Assembly: GCF_002091755.1 (NCBI RefSeq)
Contig: NZ_BDAI01000009.1
Location: forward strand, 135,857-199,856
From: Pseudomonas nitroreducens NBRC 12694
Lineage (GTDB): Bacteria; Pseudomonadota; Gammaproteobacteria; Pseudomonadales; Pseudomonadaceae
Direction: 5' to 3'
DNA: 64,000 bases
Numbering within the stretch: position 1 is the stretch's first letter; the number at the start of each line of letters is the position of its first letter. A program made the translations under genes and the position numbers. Shown one piece after another: positions 1 through 8,617 of this stretch. Under the pieces are notes generated by a model, which did not search any database, had not been told where the DNA came from, and worked only from the letters and a program-made list of their open reading frames with translations.

Positions 1-25
1 CTAGATTGGCTGCGAATACCGATTT

Positions 26-202
26 TTATTTGATGCCTACAGCTGTCATTGCCTCAGGGTTCCCTACATTTTTCGGTGAGTCGTTGAAGAGTGCCACAAC
101 ATTGTCGGCGGCGTAGCCGAAGTACAGTTCATACCCATCCTTCTCCGCGTAGCCCAAGTGAGGGGTGGTCTGTTCCGGAGCTGGTGGACAGGTAGTTAGG
201 GG
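26..202 (-). pseudogene. C-terminal remnant of an unidentified protein
   Basis: On the minus strand an open frame ends at a TAA at 26-28 and reads back to an in-frame TAG at 203-205. The last 40 or so residues look protein-like (HLGYAEKDGYELYFGYAADN, then VVALFNDSPKNVG, ending AVGIK), but there is no start codon with a ribosome binding site and the upstream stop cuts the frame. I do not recognise the family. It may be the end of a decayed gene. Confidence 0.3.
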
Positions 203-386
203 CTACTGTTCGCTTAATGCTGCTCGAACTCCCGTGAACTAAGAGTGTCCAGTGCCGGGCGGAGCAGATGCTCTTTAGTGTCGGCTTATGGCCGATAGCT
301 GCCTCTCGCCCGCCAATTCCCACAGCGTTGCTGATGGCAGGGTTTCGCAGGGGACTCCCGCGTCCGCTGGGGTGCAATAGGCTGGC

Positions 387-443
387 TGACGCAGGCGCTG
401 CGCAAGAATGCGTCAATTGGATCTGTAGTGAGAAATTGAGCGC
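387..443. promoter_or_regulatory. Candidate XRE operator upstream of the permease gene
   Basis: TGACGCA (387-393) and TGCGTCAATT (409-418) form one inverted pair. TGCGTCAATT and AAATTGAGCGC (433-443) form a second. The same two words recur at 2069-2098 and 4265-4316, in front of other genes of this locus. An XRE-family regulator is encoded at 3427-4233, so it is the natural candidate to bind; that link is inference. Confidence 0.45.
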
Positions 444-578
444 GGCCAGGGCGCGTTCTTATCGTGGGTGCGTCGGACAGCGGTCCGGCGCACAGCTCAC
501 TCTTACCGTGTGCTGCGGGCACCGGCAGGTGTCGGCGAGCGAGGGGGTGAGGTGGACTCAACTCTGGAGTTTCAGCTC

Positions 579-2000
579 ATGCACGATAACAACAAGAATG
601 CCGGAGCCGGCGGAGCCATCCCCAGGAATAGCCTGTCGAAAGGGCTCAGCAGCCGGCAGATCACCATGATTTCCATCGGCGGCGTGATTGGCGCGGGGTT
701 CTTCGTCGGTTCCGCCAGCGCCATCATGGCCGCCGGCCCCGCCGTGCTGGTGTCGTTCGGCGTCGCGGCGGTGCTGGTGGTGCTGGTCATGGGGATGCTC
801 GGTGAACTGGCGACCGCCAATCCCGACTCGGGGTCCTTCTCCACCTATGCGCAGAACGCCCTCGGACGCTGGGCTGGCTTCTCCATCGGCTGGCTCTACT
901 GGTGGTTCTACGTGCTGGTGATCCCGCTGGAGGCCATAGTCGCGGCGGACATTCTCGGTGGCTGGCTCGGCCTGCCGTCGATGCTGATCGGCGTAGCGCT
1001 GATCGTCGCACTGACCTTCACCAACATCCTCAGCGTGAAGAACTTCGGCACGCTCGAATACTGGTTCTCGCTGATCAAGGTGGTCACTATCCTGGCGTTC
1101 ATCGTCCTCGGTTTGAGCGCCATCGCCGGGCTGCTGCCAGGCAGTTCCGCGAGAGGCCTGGAACACCTGTGGGCCGATGGCGGGTTCGCCCCGACCGGGC
1201 TGCCGGGCATGGCTTCGGCGCTGGTGCTAGCGCTGTTCAGCTTCACCGGGATGGAGATCGTGACCATCGCTGCCGCCGAGTCGGAGGACCCGCGGCGCAA
1301 CATCCGCAAGGCGATCCGTTCGGTGGTCTGGCGGATGCTGATTTTCTACTTCGGCTCGATTTTCGTGATCGTCAGCCTGGTCGCCTGGAACTCCCCGGCG
1401 TTGGCCAACGGCTCCTTCCAGTCCGCGCTGGAAGCGATGAACGTGCCGGGCGCCGCCACTATCGTGCAAGCGGTCATCCTGGTCGGCGTGGCCAGCACGC
1501 TGAACTCGGCGATCTTCACCGCCTCGCGCATGGGTTACTCGCTGGCTACCCGCCGCGATGCGCCACGCTCCTGGGCGCACACCACGCAGCAGGGCGTGCC
1601 GCGGGTTTCGGTGCTGTTCGCCAGCGCCGGGGCTCTGGTGCTGCTGGTGGCCAACTACACCTTGCCACAGAGCGTGCTGGTGCCGCTGATCGCCACTATC
1701 GGCACCATCGCCCTGGTGATGTACCTGGTGATCGCCGTCAGCCAGGTGGTGCTGCGCAAGCGCGCCATTACCCGAGGCGAGCAGCTGCGGGTGAAGTTCC
1801 CGCTGTTTCCGGCGCTGTCGTACCTGACCATTGCTCTGATCGTCGTCTTCCTCGGGCTAATGGCAGTGGTGCCGGGGCACCAGATGGAGCTGCTGGTTTC
1901 CTCGATCCTCACCGGAGGGCTGATCGTAGTCGGCTGCTGGTTGCAGTATCGCGACCGCAGCCAGGCCGGGAGCGCGACTGAACTGAGGTCGCCTGCCTGA
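579..2000 (+). CDS. APC-family amino acid / polyamine permease
   Basis: This 473-residue integral membrane protein belongs to the amino acid-polyamine-organocation family, closest in style to GabP/AAT permeases. It probably imports an amino acid or amine by proton symport across the inner membrane. The N-terminal part shows the family signature: ISIGGVIGAGFFVGSAS in the first helix, then GELATANPDSGSF and a WLYWWFYVLVIP helix. About twelve hydrophobic segments follow, and SFTGMEIVTIAAAESEDPRRN matches the conserved helix 6 to loop region. A GTG-rich frame continues upstream, but ATG 579 has GGAG at 566-569 and is preferred. The second to sixth codons contain AACAACAAGAA, a possible Hfq/Crc target. 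Its operator-like repeats upstream are shared with the next transporter gene and the HisD-like gene. The substrate is unknown. Confidence 0.85.
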   Translation: MHDNNKNAGAGGAIPRNSLSKGLSSRQITMISIGGVIGAGFFVGSASAIMAAGPAVLVSFGVAAVLVVLVMGMLGELATANPDSGSFSTYAQNALGRWAGFSIGWLYWWFYVLVIPLEAIVAADILGGWLGLPSMLIGVALIVALTFTNILSVKNFGTLEYWFSLIKVVTILAFIVLGLSAIAGLLPGSSARGLEHLWADGGFAPTGLPGMASALVLALFSFTGMEIVTIAAAESEDPRRNIRKAIRSVVWRMLIFYFGSIFVIVSLVAWNSPALANGSFQSALEAMNVPGAATIVQAVILVGVASTLNSAIFTASRMGYSLATRRDAPRSWAHTTQQGVPRVSVLFASAGALVLLVANYTLPQSVLVPLIATIGTIALVMYLVIAVSQVVLRKRAITRGEQLRVKFPLFPALSYLTIALIVVFLGLMAVVPGHQMELLVSSILTGGLIVVGCWLQYRDRSQAGSATELRSPA

Positions 2001-2005
2001 GTCGG

Positions 2006-2035
2006 CAGGGCCGGCGCTGCCAGGCGCCGGCCCTG
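2006..2035. terminator. Perfect 12-bp hairpin after the permease gene
   Basis: CAGGGCCGGCGC (2006-2017) pairs with GCGCCGGCCCTG (2024-2035) around a six-base loop, five bases after the permease stop. There is no T run, so it may be a weak terminator or an mRNA 3'-end stabiliser. Confidence 0.5.
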
Positions 2036-2068
2036 TGCGTCTGTCTGCGTCGGTGGAGCAGGCGTTGC

Positions 2069-2098
2069 GAAATTGAGCGCAGGGCCTGCGTCAATTAA
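2069..2098. promoter_or_regulatory. Candidate XRE operator upstream of the first MFS gene
   Basis: GAAATTGAGCGC (2069-2080) and TGCGTCAATTAA (2087-2098) lie head to head, so that AATTGA...TCAATT forms an imperfect 26-bp inverted repeat at 2071-2096. It sits 85-115 bases before the MFS start at 2183. Same word pair as at 387-443 and 4265-4316. Confidence 0.5.
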
Positions 2099-2182
2099 CT
2101 TGGCGGGAGCTCGCGGCCAGCTGCCGCTCACTTCGCTCCAGGTCGTTCTGACGGCCCTTCGCACCGCCTGCCAGAGTTCTCC

Positions 2183-3337
2183 ATGTCCAGCTTCGATTCC
2201 TCCACCATCTCCGCCCGCAACCTCGCGGCCTGCCGCCTGACCTTCCTGCTTTCCGGTGCCGCCATGGGGGCCTGGGCGCCGCTGGTGCCCTATGCCCGCG
2301 AGCGCGCCGGTATCGAGGATGCCCAGCTCGGCCTGCTGCTGCTCTGCCTGGGCTGCGGCTCGATGGTGATGATGCCGCTGGCCGGTTGGGTGGTGTCGCG
2401 AATCGGCTGCCGGCGCACGATCTTCCTGGCCGCCAGCGCGGTGGCGCTGAGCCTGGCGTTTCTCGCCTCGGCCTCGTCCTTCCCGGCGCTGGTGGCGTTC
2501 CTGCTGCTGTTCGGCGCTGCGGTCGGGACCGCCGACGTCACCATGAACATCCAGGGCGTGATAGTCGAACGAGCCTGCGGGCGTTCGATGATGTCCGGCT
2601 TCCACGGGCTGTTCAGCCTGGGCTGCATTCTCAGCGCCGCCAGCCTCAGCGCGCTGCTGTGGCTGGGCGCCTCGCCGCTGCAGGCTGTTTGCGGGCTGCT
2701 GGTGGCCGGCGCGCTGGTACTGGTGATCTATGGCAATGCGTTGCTGCCCTACGGCGAGGGCGGCGCGAGTTCGCCGTTCATCCGGCCTTCCGCAGAGGTC
2801 CTGCTGCTCGGTGGGCTGTGCTTCATCGCCTTCCTGGTGGAGGGCGCGCTGCTGGACTGGAGCGCGGTGTTCCTCGCCACCGCCAGGGACGTCGACAAGG
2901 CCCAGGCCGGCCTGGGCTACGCCTTTTTCTCGCTGACCATGGCGGCGGGGCGGCTGTGCGGGGATCGCATTGTCAATCGCCTGGGGGAACGCGCCGTGCT
3001 GGTCGCCGGCAGCCTGCTGGCCATCACCGGAATGGCCCTCGCGGTAGTGTTGCCACACTGGTACTTCGCCCTGTTGGGCTTCGTGCTGGTGGGGGCGGGG
3101 ATTTCCAACATGGTGCCGGTGTTCTGCACCCTGGCCGGCCGCCAGCGGCGCATGTCGGTGGGCATGGCGATCGCTGCTATGACCGGCATTGGCTATCTGG
3201 GGATTCTGCTGGGGCCGGCGCTGATCGGCGGCGTTGCCCACTTGGCGAGCCTGAGCCTGGCGCTGGCAGGCAGCGCCGGGTTGCTGCTGATCGTGGTCGC
3301 CTGCGCGCCCTGGATGACCCGCAAGCGCGCAGTCTGA
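2183..3337 (+). CDS. MFS transporter, YbjJ-like
   Basis: This 384-residue major facilitator protein has twelve predicted helices and no signal peptide. It would move a small solute across the inner membrane; the substrate is unknown. Loop 2-3 reads GWVVSRIGCRRTIF, a variant of the MFS motif A. NIQGVIVERACGRSMMSGFHGLFSLG is the segment most like the second MFS protein of this locus at 7346-8611, which has NSHGVQVERFYQRPIMSAFHAFYSFGG at the same place, so the two are paralogues. The gene follows the permease by 182 bases that contain a hairpin and the operator-like repeat, and precedes the XRE regulator gene on the same strand. The start is ATG 2183 with AGAG eight bases upstream. Confidence 0.85.
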   Translation: MSSFDSSTISARNLAACRLTFLLSGAAMGAWAPLVPYARERAGIEDAQLGLLLLCLGCGSMVMMPLAGWVVSRIGCRRTIFLAASAVALSLAFLASASSFPALVAFLLLFGAAVGTADVTMNIQGVIVERACGRSMMSGFHGLFSLGCILSAASLSALLWLGASPLQAVCGLLVAGALVLVIYGNALLPYGEGGASSPFIRPSAEVLLLGGLCFIAFLVEGALLDWSAVFLATARDVDKAQAGLGYAFFSLTMAAGRLCGDRIVNRLGERAVLVAGSLLAITGMALAVVLPHWYFALLGFVLVGAGISNMVPVFCTLAGRQRRMSVGMAIAAMTGIGYLGILLGPALIGGVAHLASLSLALAGSAGLLLIVVACAPWMTRKRAV

Positions 3338-3426
3338 GGCCGGCGGTTCCATCGCTCAAGATGACGCACTAGACTGAGACATACTGCGCCGGCCACTGTC
3401 GGACGGCGCCGCGATAGGCGCCGCCA

Positions 3427-4233
3427 ATGGACAAGCAGGAATTCCTCCCAGAGAACCTCCGCATCCTCAGCGAGAGGGCAGGCACGGTCACCGACATGTG
3501 TCGGCGGATCGGCATCAACCGCCAGCAGTTCAACAAGTACCTGGCCGGCACCCACGCACCTTCCAGGGCCAACCTGCGAGCCATCGCCAGCTTCTTCGGG
3601 CTCAACGAGGAGGTGCTGTTCAGCGCGCCGAACGATTTCCGCTCGATGATGGATGGCGGGCATTTCCACCTGTTCCGCAGCCTGGTGCAGTCCCCCGCCA
3701 TGCAGCTGTTCATCGGCGAGATGCTGCGCGCGGGTGGCGGCGTAGAGTTCGCCGGCATCTACGAGCGCTACCACTATTCGTCGATCTATCCGGGGCAGAT
3801 CCTGCGTTCAATCTACTGCCTCTACGAGCGCGACGGCGTGCTCATGCACTACTACGTGGAGCGCTTCCCCAGCCTGGATGGCACCGGCAAGGTGGATTAC
3901 CGCTTCAAGTACCATGGCCTGAGCTTCCTGCTGGCGGGGCGAATCTTCTCGGTGGATTTCGAGACCATCCAGAAGAACGAGATGACCTTCAGCAACCTGG
4001 CCGCGGTGAGTCGCAGTTCGCGCAAGTACATCTTCGGCGTCACCAGCGGCATCGCCGCGACCATGATGCGCCAGCCGGTGGCAGCGAAGGTCGCCATGTG
4101 CTTCGTCGCCAAGGGGCTGATCAGGAAGGAGCACATGCAGCGCGCCACCGTGCTGGCGCCCAGCGATCCCTCGATCCCCCGCGAGGTGCTGATCTACCTG
4201 AACTCCGGGAACACCTCCATCGATTCGGCGTGA
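3427..4233 (+). CDS. XRE-family regulator with long C-terminal effector-like domain
   Basis: This 268-residue protein has an N-terminal Cro/CI-type helix-turn-helix at about residues 12-62 (LRILSERAGTVTDMCRRIGI, then NRQQFNKYLAGTHAPSRANL, and IASFFGL). The remaining 200 residues are uncharacterised and contain many aromatic residues and a central YERDGVLMHYYVERFPS stretch. They could bind a ligand. The gene lies 89 bases after the first MFS gene and 335 bases before the HisD-like gene. Three copies of a TGCGTCAA/AAATTGAG motif surround this gene and precede its neighbours, which suggests local regulation. The ribosome binding site is weak (GATAGGCG), so translation may be limited. No second domain could be named with confidence. 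Confidence 0.75.
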   Translation: MDKQEFLPENLRILSERAGTVTDMCRRIGINRQQFNKYLAGTHAPSRANLRAIASFFGLNEEVLFSAPNDFRSMMDGGHFHLFRSLVQSPAMQLFIGEMLRAGGGVEFAGIYERYHYSSIYPGQILRSIYCLYERDGVLMHYYVERFPSLDGTGKVDYRFKYHGLSFLLAGRIFSVDFETIQKNEMTFSNLAAVSRSSRKYIFGVTSGIAATMMRQPVAAKVAMCFVAKGLIRKEHMQRATVLAPSDPSIPREVLIYLNSGNTSIDSA

Positions 4234-4264
4234 CCTCGGCTAGCCATTCGCATGTATTTCACAG

Positions 4265-4316
4265 AGTGCGTCAAAGTGCGTCAAGTTAAGCACATTTGAG
4301 AAATTGAGAGACGCAC
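4265..4316. promoter_or_regulatory. Tandem AGTGCGTCAA repeats and AAATTGAG element before the HisD-like gene
   Basis: AGTGCGTCAA occurs twice head to tail (4265-4274 and 4275-4284), followed by GAAATTGAG (4300-4308) and GACGCAC (4310-4316). These are the words found at 387-443 and 2069-2098. The rest of the 335-base gap before 4569 holds only a 7-bp hairpin (CAGGGCG 4340-4346 with CGCCCTG 4354-4360) and an A-rich ribosome-binding region. Confidence 0.5.
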
Positions 4317-4568
4317 GCCCTCATCGTACTTTTCTCCCACAGGGCGGGATTCTCGCCCTGCCGATGACGCAGCCCGACCGTTGCCTCAACCGACGCCTTT
4401 CGCCCCGCACCACGCCAGCAGGGCCGGGCGCCCGGCAGGACGGCTGAGCGTGCGCATCCAGTGGCTGCCGCCAGCCAGGCTGCAGCCTCCTCGATCAGGC
4501 AGATCGCAGATGGTGCTTTCTGGCTTCGCGCCAGGGCCAGGCTGCGCCAACAAGAAAAGGTGAATGTG

Positions 4569-5876
4569 ATGGCTGAGTGGATCAAGAAGGCGAAGCCGAC
4601 CGGGCAACAGGCCGCCGCCAACGACAAGCTGAAGGCAGACGTATCGAACATCCTGCTGGACATCGAGAAGCGCGGCGATGCGGCGGTGCGTGAGCTGTCG
4701 GTGAAGTTCGATGGCTGGGACCGCAGCGACTACCGCCTGAGCGAGCACGAGATCGAACAGTGCATGGCCAGGCTGACCGACCGCGAGCGCGACGACATCC
4801 TCTTCGCCCAGGCCCAGGTGCGCCGCTTCGCCGACGCCCAGCGCGCATCGATGCTCGACTGCGAGATCGAGACCATTCCGGGCGTGGTGCTCGGCCACAA
4901 GCATATCCCGGTCAACGCTGCCGGCTGCTACGTGCCCGGCGGCAAGTACCCGTTGCTGGCCTCGGCGCACATGTCCATCGTCACCGCCAAGTCCGCCGGC
5001 GTGCGCAACATCGTCACCGCGGCGCCACCGTTCCAGAGCCAGCCTGCGCCCTACATCGTCGCTGCCCAGCACCTGGCTGGCGCGGACGCTATCTACTGCC
5101 TGGGCGGCATCCAGGCGGTGGCAGCTATGGCGATCGGCACCGACAGCATCGACCCGGTGGATATCATCGTCGGTCCCGGTAACGCCTATGTTGCCGAAGC
5201 CAAGCGCCAGCTGTTCGGCCGCGTCGGCATCGACCTGTTCGCTGGCCCCACCGAAACCCTGCTGATCACCGACGATAGCGTCGACGGCGAACTCTGCGCC
5301 ACCGACCTGCTGGGCCAGGCCGAGCACGGCAAGGATTCCCCAGCGGTGATGCTGACCACCTCGCGCGCGCTGGCCGAGGACACGCTGAAGGAAATCGCCC
5401 GCCTGCTGGAGCTGCTGCCCACCGCGGCCATCGCCGGCGAAGCCTGGGAAAACTTCGGCGAGATCATCCTCTGCGAATCCTTCGAGGAGATGGTGCGCTA
5501 CTCCGATGAATACGCCTCGGAGCACGTACAGATCATGACCCGCGACGACGACTTCTTCGTGAAGAACCTGAGCAACTATGGCGCGCTGTTCGTCGGTCCG
5601 CGCACCAACGTCTCCTATGGCGACAAGGTGATCGGCACTAACCACACGCTGCCGACCAACAAGGCCGCGCGCTACACCGGCGGGCTTTGGGTCGGCAAGT
5701 ACATCAAGACCTGTACCTACCAGCGCGTGCTGACCGACGAGGCCTCGGCGCTGATCGGCGAATACTGCTCGCGCCTGTGCCTGATGGAAGGCTTCGTCGG
5801 CCACGCCGAACAGGCCAACCTGCGCGTGCGCCGCTACGGCCACAAGGATGTGCCCTTCGGCGAGCCGGCGCTCTGA
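4569..5876 (+). CDS. HisD-family NAD-dependent alcohol dehydrogenase
   Basis: This 435-residue enzyme is of the histidinol dehydrogenase family, which oxidises an alcohol to an acid in two NAD-dependent steps at a zinc site. The family residues are present: QAEHGKDS gives the zinc ligands Gln250 and His253, SEHV gives the catalytic Glu318-His319 pair, YGDKVIGTNH gives Asp352, and GHAEQ gives His412. It is not placed with histidine biosynthesis genes. Its neighbours are transporters and a Gfo/Idh oxidoreductase, so a catabolic role is likely, as in the sulfopropanediol dehydrogenase HpsN branch of the family. ATG 4569 follows AAGG by eight bases; an in-frame GTG three codons earlier is possible. 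AACAAGAAAAGG at 4549-4560 is a candidate Hfq/Crc site over the ribosome binding site. Confidence 0.82.
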   Translation: MAEWIKKAKPTGQQAAANDKLKADVSNILLDIEKRGDAAVRELSVKFDGWDRSDYRLSEHEIEQCMARLTDRERDDILFAQAQVRRFADAQRASMLDCEIETIPGVVLGHKHIPVNAAGCYVPGGKYPLLASAHMSIVTAKSAGVRNIVTAAPPFQSQPAPYIVAAQHLAGADAIYCLGGIQAVAAMAIGTDSIDPVDIIVGPGNAYVAEAKRQLFGRVGIDLFAGPTETLLITDDSVDGELCATDLLGQAEHGKDSPAVMLTTSRALAEDTLKEIARLLELLPTAAIAGEAWENFGEIILCESFEEMVRYSDEYASEHVQIMTRDDDFFVKNLSNYGALFVGPRTNVSYGDKVIGTNHTLPTNKAARYTGGLWVGKYIKTCTYQRVLTDEASALIGEYCSRLCLMEGFVGHAEQANLRVRRYGHKDVPFGEPAL

Positions 5877-6036
5877 GCCCTGCCGCCACAATAACGCTGC
5901 AAGTGAACGTGCGAAGAGTACGTGTGAGCCGGGGTGTTCCGGGGCTGGGGCCTGCGCCGGCTCACGCTACCCGCGGGGCGCTTCGGCGCTCCGCGGTTTT
6001 GCGCAGCATTCCACCACCCAGCCTGGAGATCCAGCC

Positions 6037-7215
6037 ATGCCCAGCCTGACAACCGACATACCGGCGAAGCCGCGTTTGCGCGCCGGCATGATCGGCGGTG
6101 GCGAAGGCGCCTATTTCGCCAGCTACCACCGGGCCGCCATGCGCCTGTGCAACCGCTTCGATCTGGTAGCCGGTGTGTTCTCCTCGTCGCCGGCGAAATC
6201 GCAGGAAGCGGGCAGGGCGCTGGGCATCGACGTCGAGCGCATATACCCCTCGGTACAGGCCATGGCGGATGCCGAGCGCGGCCGTCGGGATGCGATTGAC
6301 GTGGTCGTGGTGGTGACGCCCAATCACCTGCACTTCGAGGCCTGCCAGGCGTTTCTCGCCGCAGGTATCCCGGTGATCTGCGACAAGCCCCTGGTCAACC
6401 GCCTGGACGAGGCTGACCAACTACTGGAACTGGTTCGCCGGCAACCGACCTTCTTCGGCGTCACCTTCACCTACCTGGGCTATCCCATGGTCCGTGAGGC
6501 GCGCAGCCGCATCCGTGCCGGGGAGCTGGGAGATATCCGTTTCGTGCAGGCCGAGTACCTGCTGGAGTGGCTTTGCCAGGGCACCGAGGGGCTGAGCGAC
6601 AGCCTGGCCTGGCGCGGCGACATGGCCAAGGCGGGGGCGACCAGTGTGGTCGGCGACGTCGGTACCCATGCCCTGAGTCTTATGGAATTCGTCACTGACC
6701 AGCGCTGCCGCAGGCTCAACGCGAATCTTTCGACGAAGGTCCCGGGCTGGCCGATGGACGACCAATGCGTCGCCCAGCTTGAGTTCGACGGCGGCGCCGA
6801 CGGCCTGATGTGGCTGAGCTTCGCCGCGCCCGGCCACCGCAACGGGCTGAGCCTGAAGGTGGTCGGCAGCAAGGCGTCGCTGGAGTGGCGCCAGGAAGCG
6901 CCGGAGACGCTGCATGTCAGTCCGGTGGACGAGGCCGAACGGATCTACCGGCGCGGCCAGGCGGATAATTTCCCCCATGCCCGCGCCAGCAGCAGCCTTC
7001 CTGCCGGCTGCAGCGAGGGCTATCTGGAAGCGCTGGCGGTGCTCTACGCGGATTTCGCCGATGCCATGGCGACGGACGATCAGCAACCTGGCATCGGAAG
7101 TGCACTGCTTCCGGGGCTTGTCGAGGGAGTGAGAGGCGTGCAGTTCTGCCATGCCTGCCTGCAATCGAGCCGGGAGCGCTCGTGGGTGGAGCTGCCCAGC
7201 GCCGAATCGGAGTGA
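6037..7215 (+). CDS. Gfo/Idh/MocA-family oxidoreductase
   Basis: This 392-residue cytoplasmic NAD(P)-dependent sugar or cyclitol dehydrogenase has an N-terminal Rossmann fold (AGMIGGGEGAYFASYHRAA, about residues 15-34) and the family signature VICDKPLVNR at about residue 115, whose lysine is the usual catalytic one. WRGDMAKAGATSVVGDVGTHALSLMEF is the conserved substrate-domain segment with the GTH histidine. Related enzymes include inositol 2-dehydrogenase IolG and glucoside 3-dehydrogenases such as YcjS. The start at 6037 has GGAG at 6025-6028. It follows the HisD-like gene by 160 bases and precedes the second MFS gene by 130 bases, so the three may be co-transcribed. The exact substrate is unknown. 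Confidence 0.83.
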   Translation: MPSLTTDIPAKPRLRAGMIGGGEGAYFASYHRAAMRLCNRFDLVAGVFSSSPAKSQEAGRALGIDVERIYPSVQAMADAERGRRDAIDVVVVVTPNHLHFEACQAFLAAGIPVICDKPLVNRLDEADQLLELVRRQPTFFGVTFTYLGYPMVREARSRIRAGELGDIRFVQAEYLLEWLCQGTEGLSDSLAWRGDMAKAGATSVVGDVGTHALSLMEFVTDQRCRRLNANLSTKVPGWPMDDQCVAQLEFDGGADGLMWLSFAAPGHRNGLSLKVVGSKASLEWRQEAPETLHVSPVDEAERIYRRGQADNFPHARASSSLPAGCSEGYLEALAVLYADFADAMATDDQQPGIGSALLPGLVEGVRGVQFCHACLQSSRERSWVELPSAESE

Positions 7216-7337
7216 AGGGAAGGTCAGTTTTTTAGAAAGATGAGTGCCTGCAGGACCGAGGAGCGAGTCCGCAGCTACCAACCAACGGCTTGTGGCCTGC
7301 GGGCCAACTAGTCTTCAGCTGTGCTACGGAATTGTTG

Positions 7338-7366
7338 AAAACAAGATGAACAAGAGAAACAACAAC
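7338..7366 (+). promoter_or_regulatory. A-rich ARN-repeat tract over a start codon, candidate Hfq/Crc site
   Basis: From 7340 the bases read as consecutive A-R-N type triplets (AAC AAG ATG AAC AAG AGA, then AAC AAC AAC) through the start codon of the second MFS gene. Pseudomonas Hfq with Crc binds such A-rich tracts and blocks translation during catabolite repression. Site assignment is inference. Confidence 0.5.
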
Positions 7367-8611
7367 CTGGTCACTCCACGCATTCGCCGGGCGCGCATCG
7401 CCACCTTCGCGGGTTTCATGATGATCGGCGCCATGATGTACATCTGGTCCACCGGCGTGACGGCCTTCCGCGAACAGATGGGCCTGTCGGGCAGCCTCGG
7501 CGATGTGGACTTCGGAATGATCGCGCTGAGCATCGGCGTCGGCGCCGCCATCGGCTGCATCGCCGTGGGGCGCTTCGTCGATGCGTTCGGCGCGCGCAAG
7601 GTCATCTACGCCACCGCCATTGCCTATCCGCTGTCGATCATCCCCATGGGCTACATCAGCCACTTCTGGTTCGCTGTCACCTTTGGTGGCGTGCTCGGGT
7701 TGTTCCGCGGTGCCATCGATACCGCGCTGAACTCACACGGGGTGCAGGTCGAGCGCTTCTACCAGCGGCCGATCATGTCGGCCTTCCACGCCTTCTATTC
7801 CTTCGGTGGCTTCCTGATCGGCATAGTCGGCAGCTACTTCGCCAGTCACTACACCAGCAGCGCCGCGGTGCCGTTCACCGTGCTTGGCCTGGCGATGCTG
7901 CTGATCGGCCTGGTCACCGGGCACTTCCTGCTCGACAAGGGCGAGGTGCCGGCCCAGGACATGGCCGTTGCCGCCAGTGATGCGGCGGGCCCGGCCAGCT
8001 CCGTACGGAACTGGCAGATCATCCTGATCATGGTCGGCTTCGGCATCCTGCTGCTGGGCAGCATCATCGGCGAAGGCGCGGTCTCGGACTGGGGCCAGGA
8101 ATACGTACGCCGCCAGCTCGGCACAAGCGCCTCCGAGGCCGGCCTGGCGATCACGGTGTTCATCGGTGCGCAGTGCTTCAGCCGGGTCGTCGGCGACCGC
8201 ATCGCCGAGCGTATCGGCGCGGCGCAGATGGTTTTCTGCAGCGGCCTGGTGGCGGTGGCCGGTCTGCTCGTGACCATCATCGGCGGCACGCCGCTGGCGG
8301 GGTTGGTCGGTTTCGGCCTCTATGGCCTGGGGCTGGCCTGCATCGCCCCGCTGATGCTCTCCAGCGCGGGGCGCAAGGACCCGGCTCATGCCGGTCGCAA
8401 CATCGGCATCGTCAACGGCATCGGCTACTCGGGGATGCTGGTGGGGCCGGCGGGCATCGCTGCGGTGGTCAACTATTTCGGGCTGAGCTACCTGCTCTAT
8501 GCACCGCTGATCCTGCTCGGCCTGCTGGCGATCTTCAGCCCGCTCCTGATGCGCGCCCACGTGTCATCGCCGGCAGGCAGCGGGGCGTCAACCTCACTGC
8601 CTGCGCACTAG
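7346..8611 (+). CDS. MFS transporter, paralogue of the first
   Basis: This 421-residue major facilitator protein has about twelve membrane helices and a central cytoplasmic loop around VPAQDMAVAASDAAGPASS. It shares the motif NSHGVQVERFYQRPIMSAFH with the 2183-3337 protein, so the two are products of an old duplication. GRFVDAFGARKVIY is the loop 2-3 motif A. It likely moves a compound handled by this locus; direction and substrate are unknown. An earlier in-frame ATG at 7244 would add 34 polar residues, but ATG 7346 begins directly before the first helix and is preferred. A strong A-rich tract spans this start. The gene ends six bases from the convergent LacI gene. Confidence 0.83.
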   Translation: MNKRNNNLVTPRIRRARIATFAGFMMIGAMMYIWSTGVTAFREQMGLSGSLGDVDFGMIALSIGVGAAIGCIAVGRFVDAFGARKVIYATAIAYPLSIIPMGYISHFWFAVTFGGVLGLFRGAIDTALNSHGVQVERFYQRPIMSAFHAFYSFGGFLIGIVGSYFASHYTSSAAVPFTVLGLAMLLIGLVTGHFLLDKGEVPAQDMAVAASDAAGPASSVRNWQIILIMVGFGILLLGSIIGEGAVSDWGQEYVRRQLGTSASEAGLAITVFIGAQCFSRVVGDRIAERIGAAQMVFCSGLVAVAGLLVTIIGGTPLAGLVGFGLYGLGLACIAPLMLSSAGRKDPAHAGRNIGIVNGIGYSGMLVGPAGIAAVVNYFGLSYLLYAPLILLGLLAIFSPLLMRAHVSSPAGSGASTSLPAH

Positions 8612-8617
8612 CGGTGG

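Noticed and set aside
1655..3352. Long minus-strand frame opposite the permease end and first MFS gene
   Set aside because: Very rich in Gln, His, Arg and Ala, antisense to well-supported membrane proteins, and with no domain. It is a product of GC-rich codon bias.
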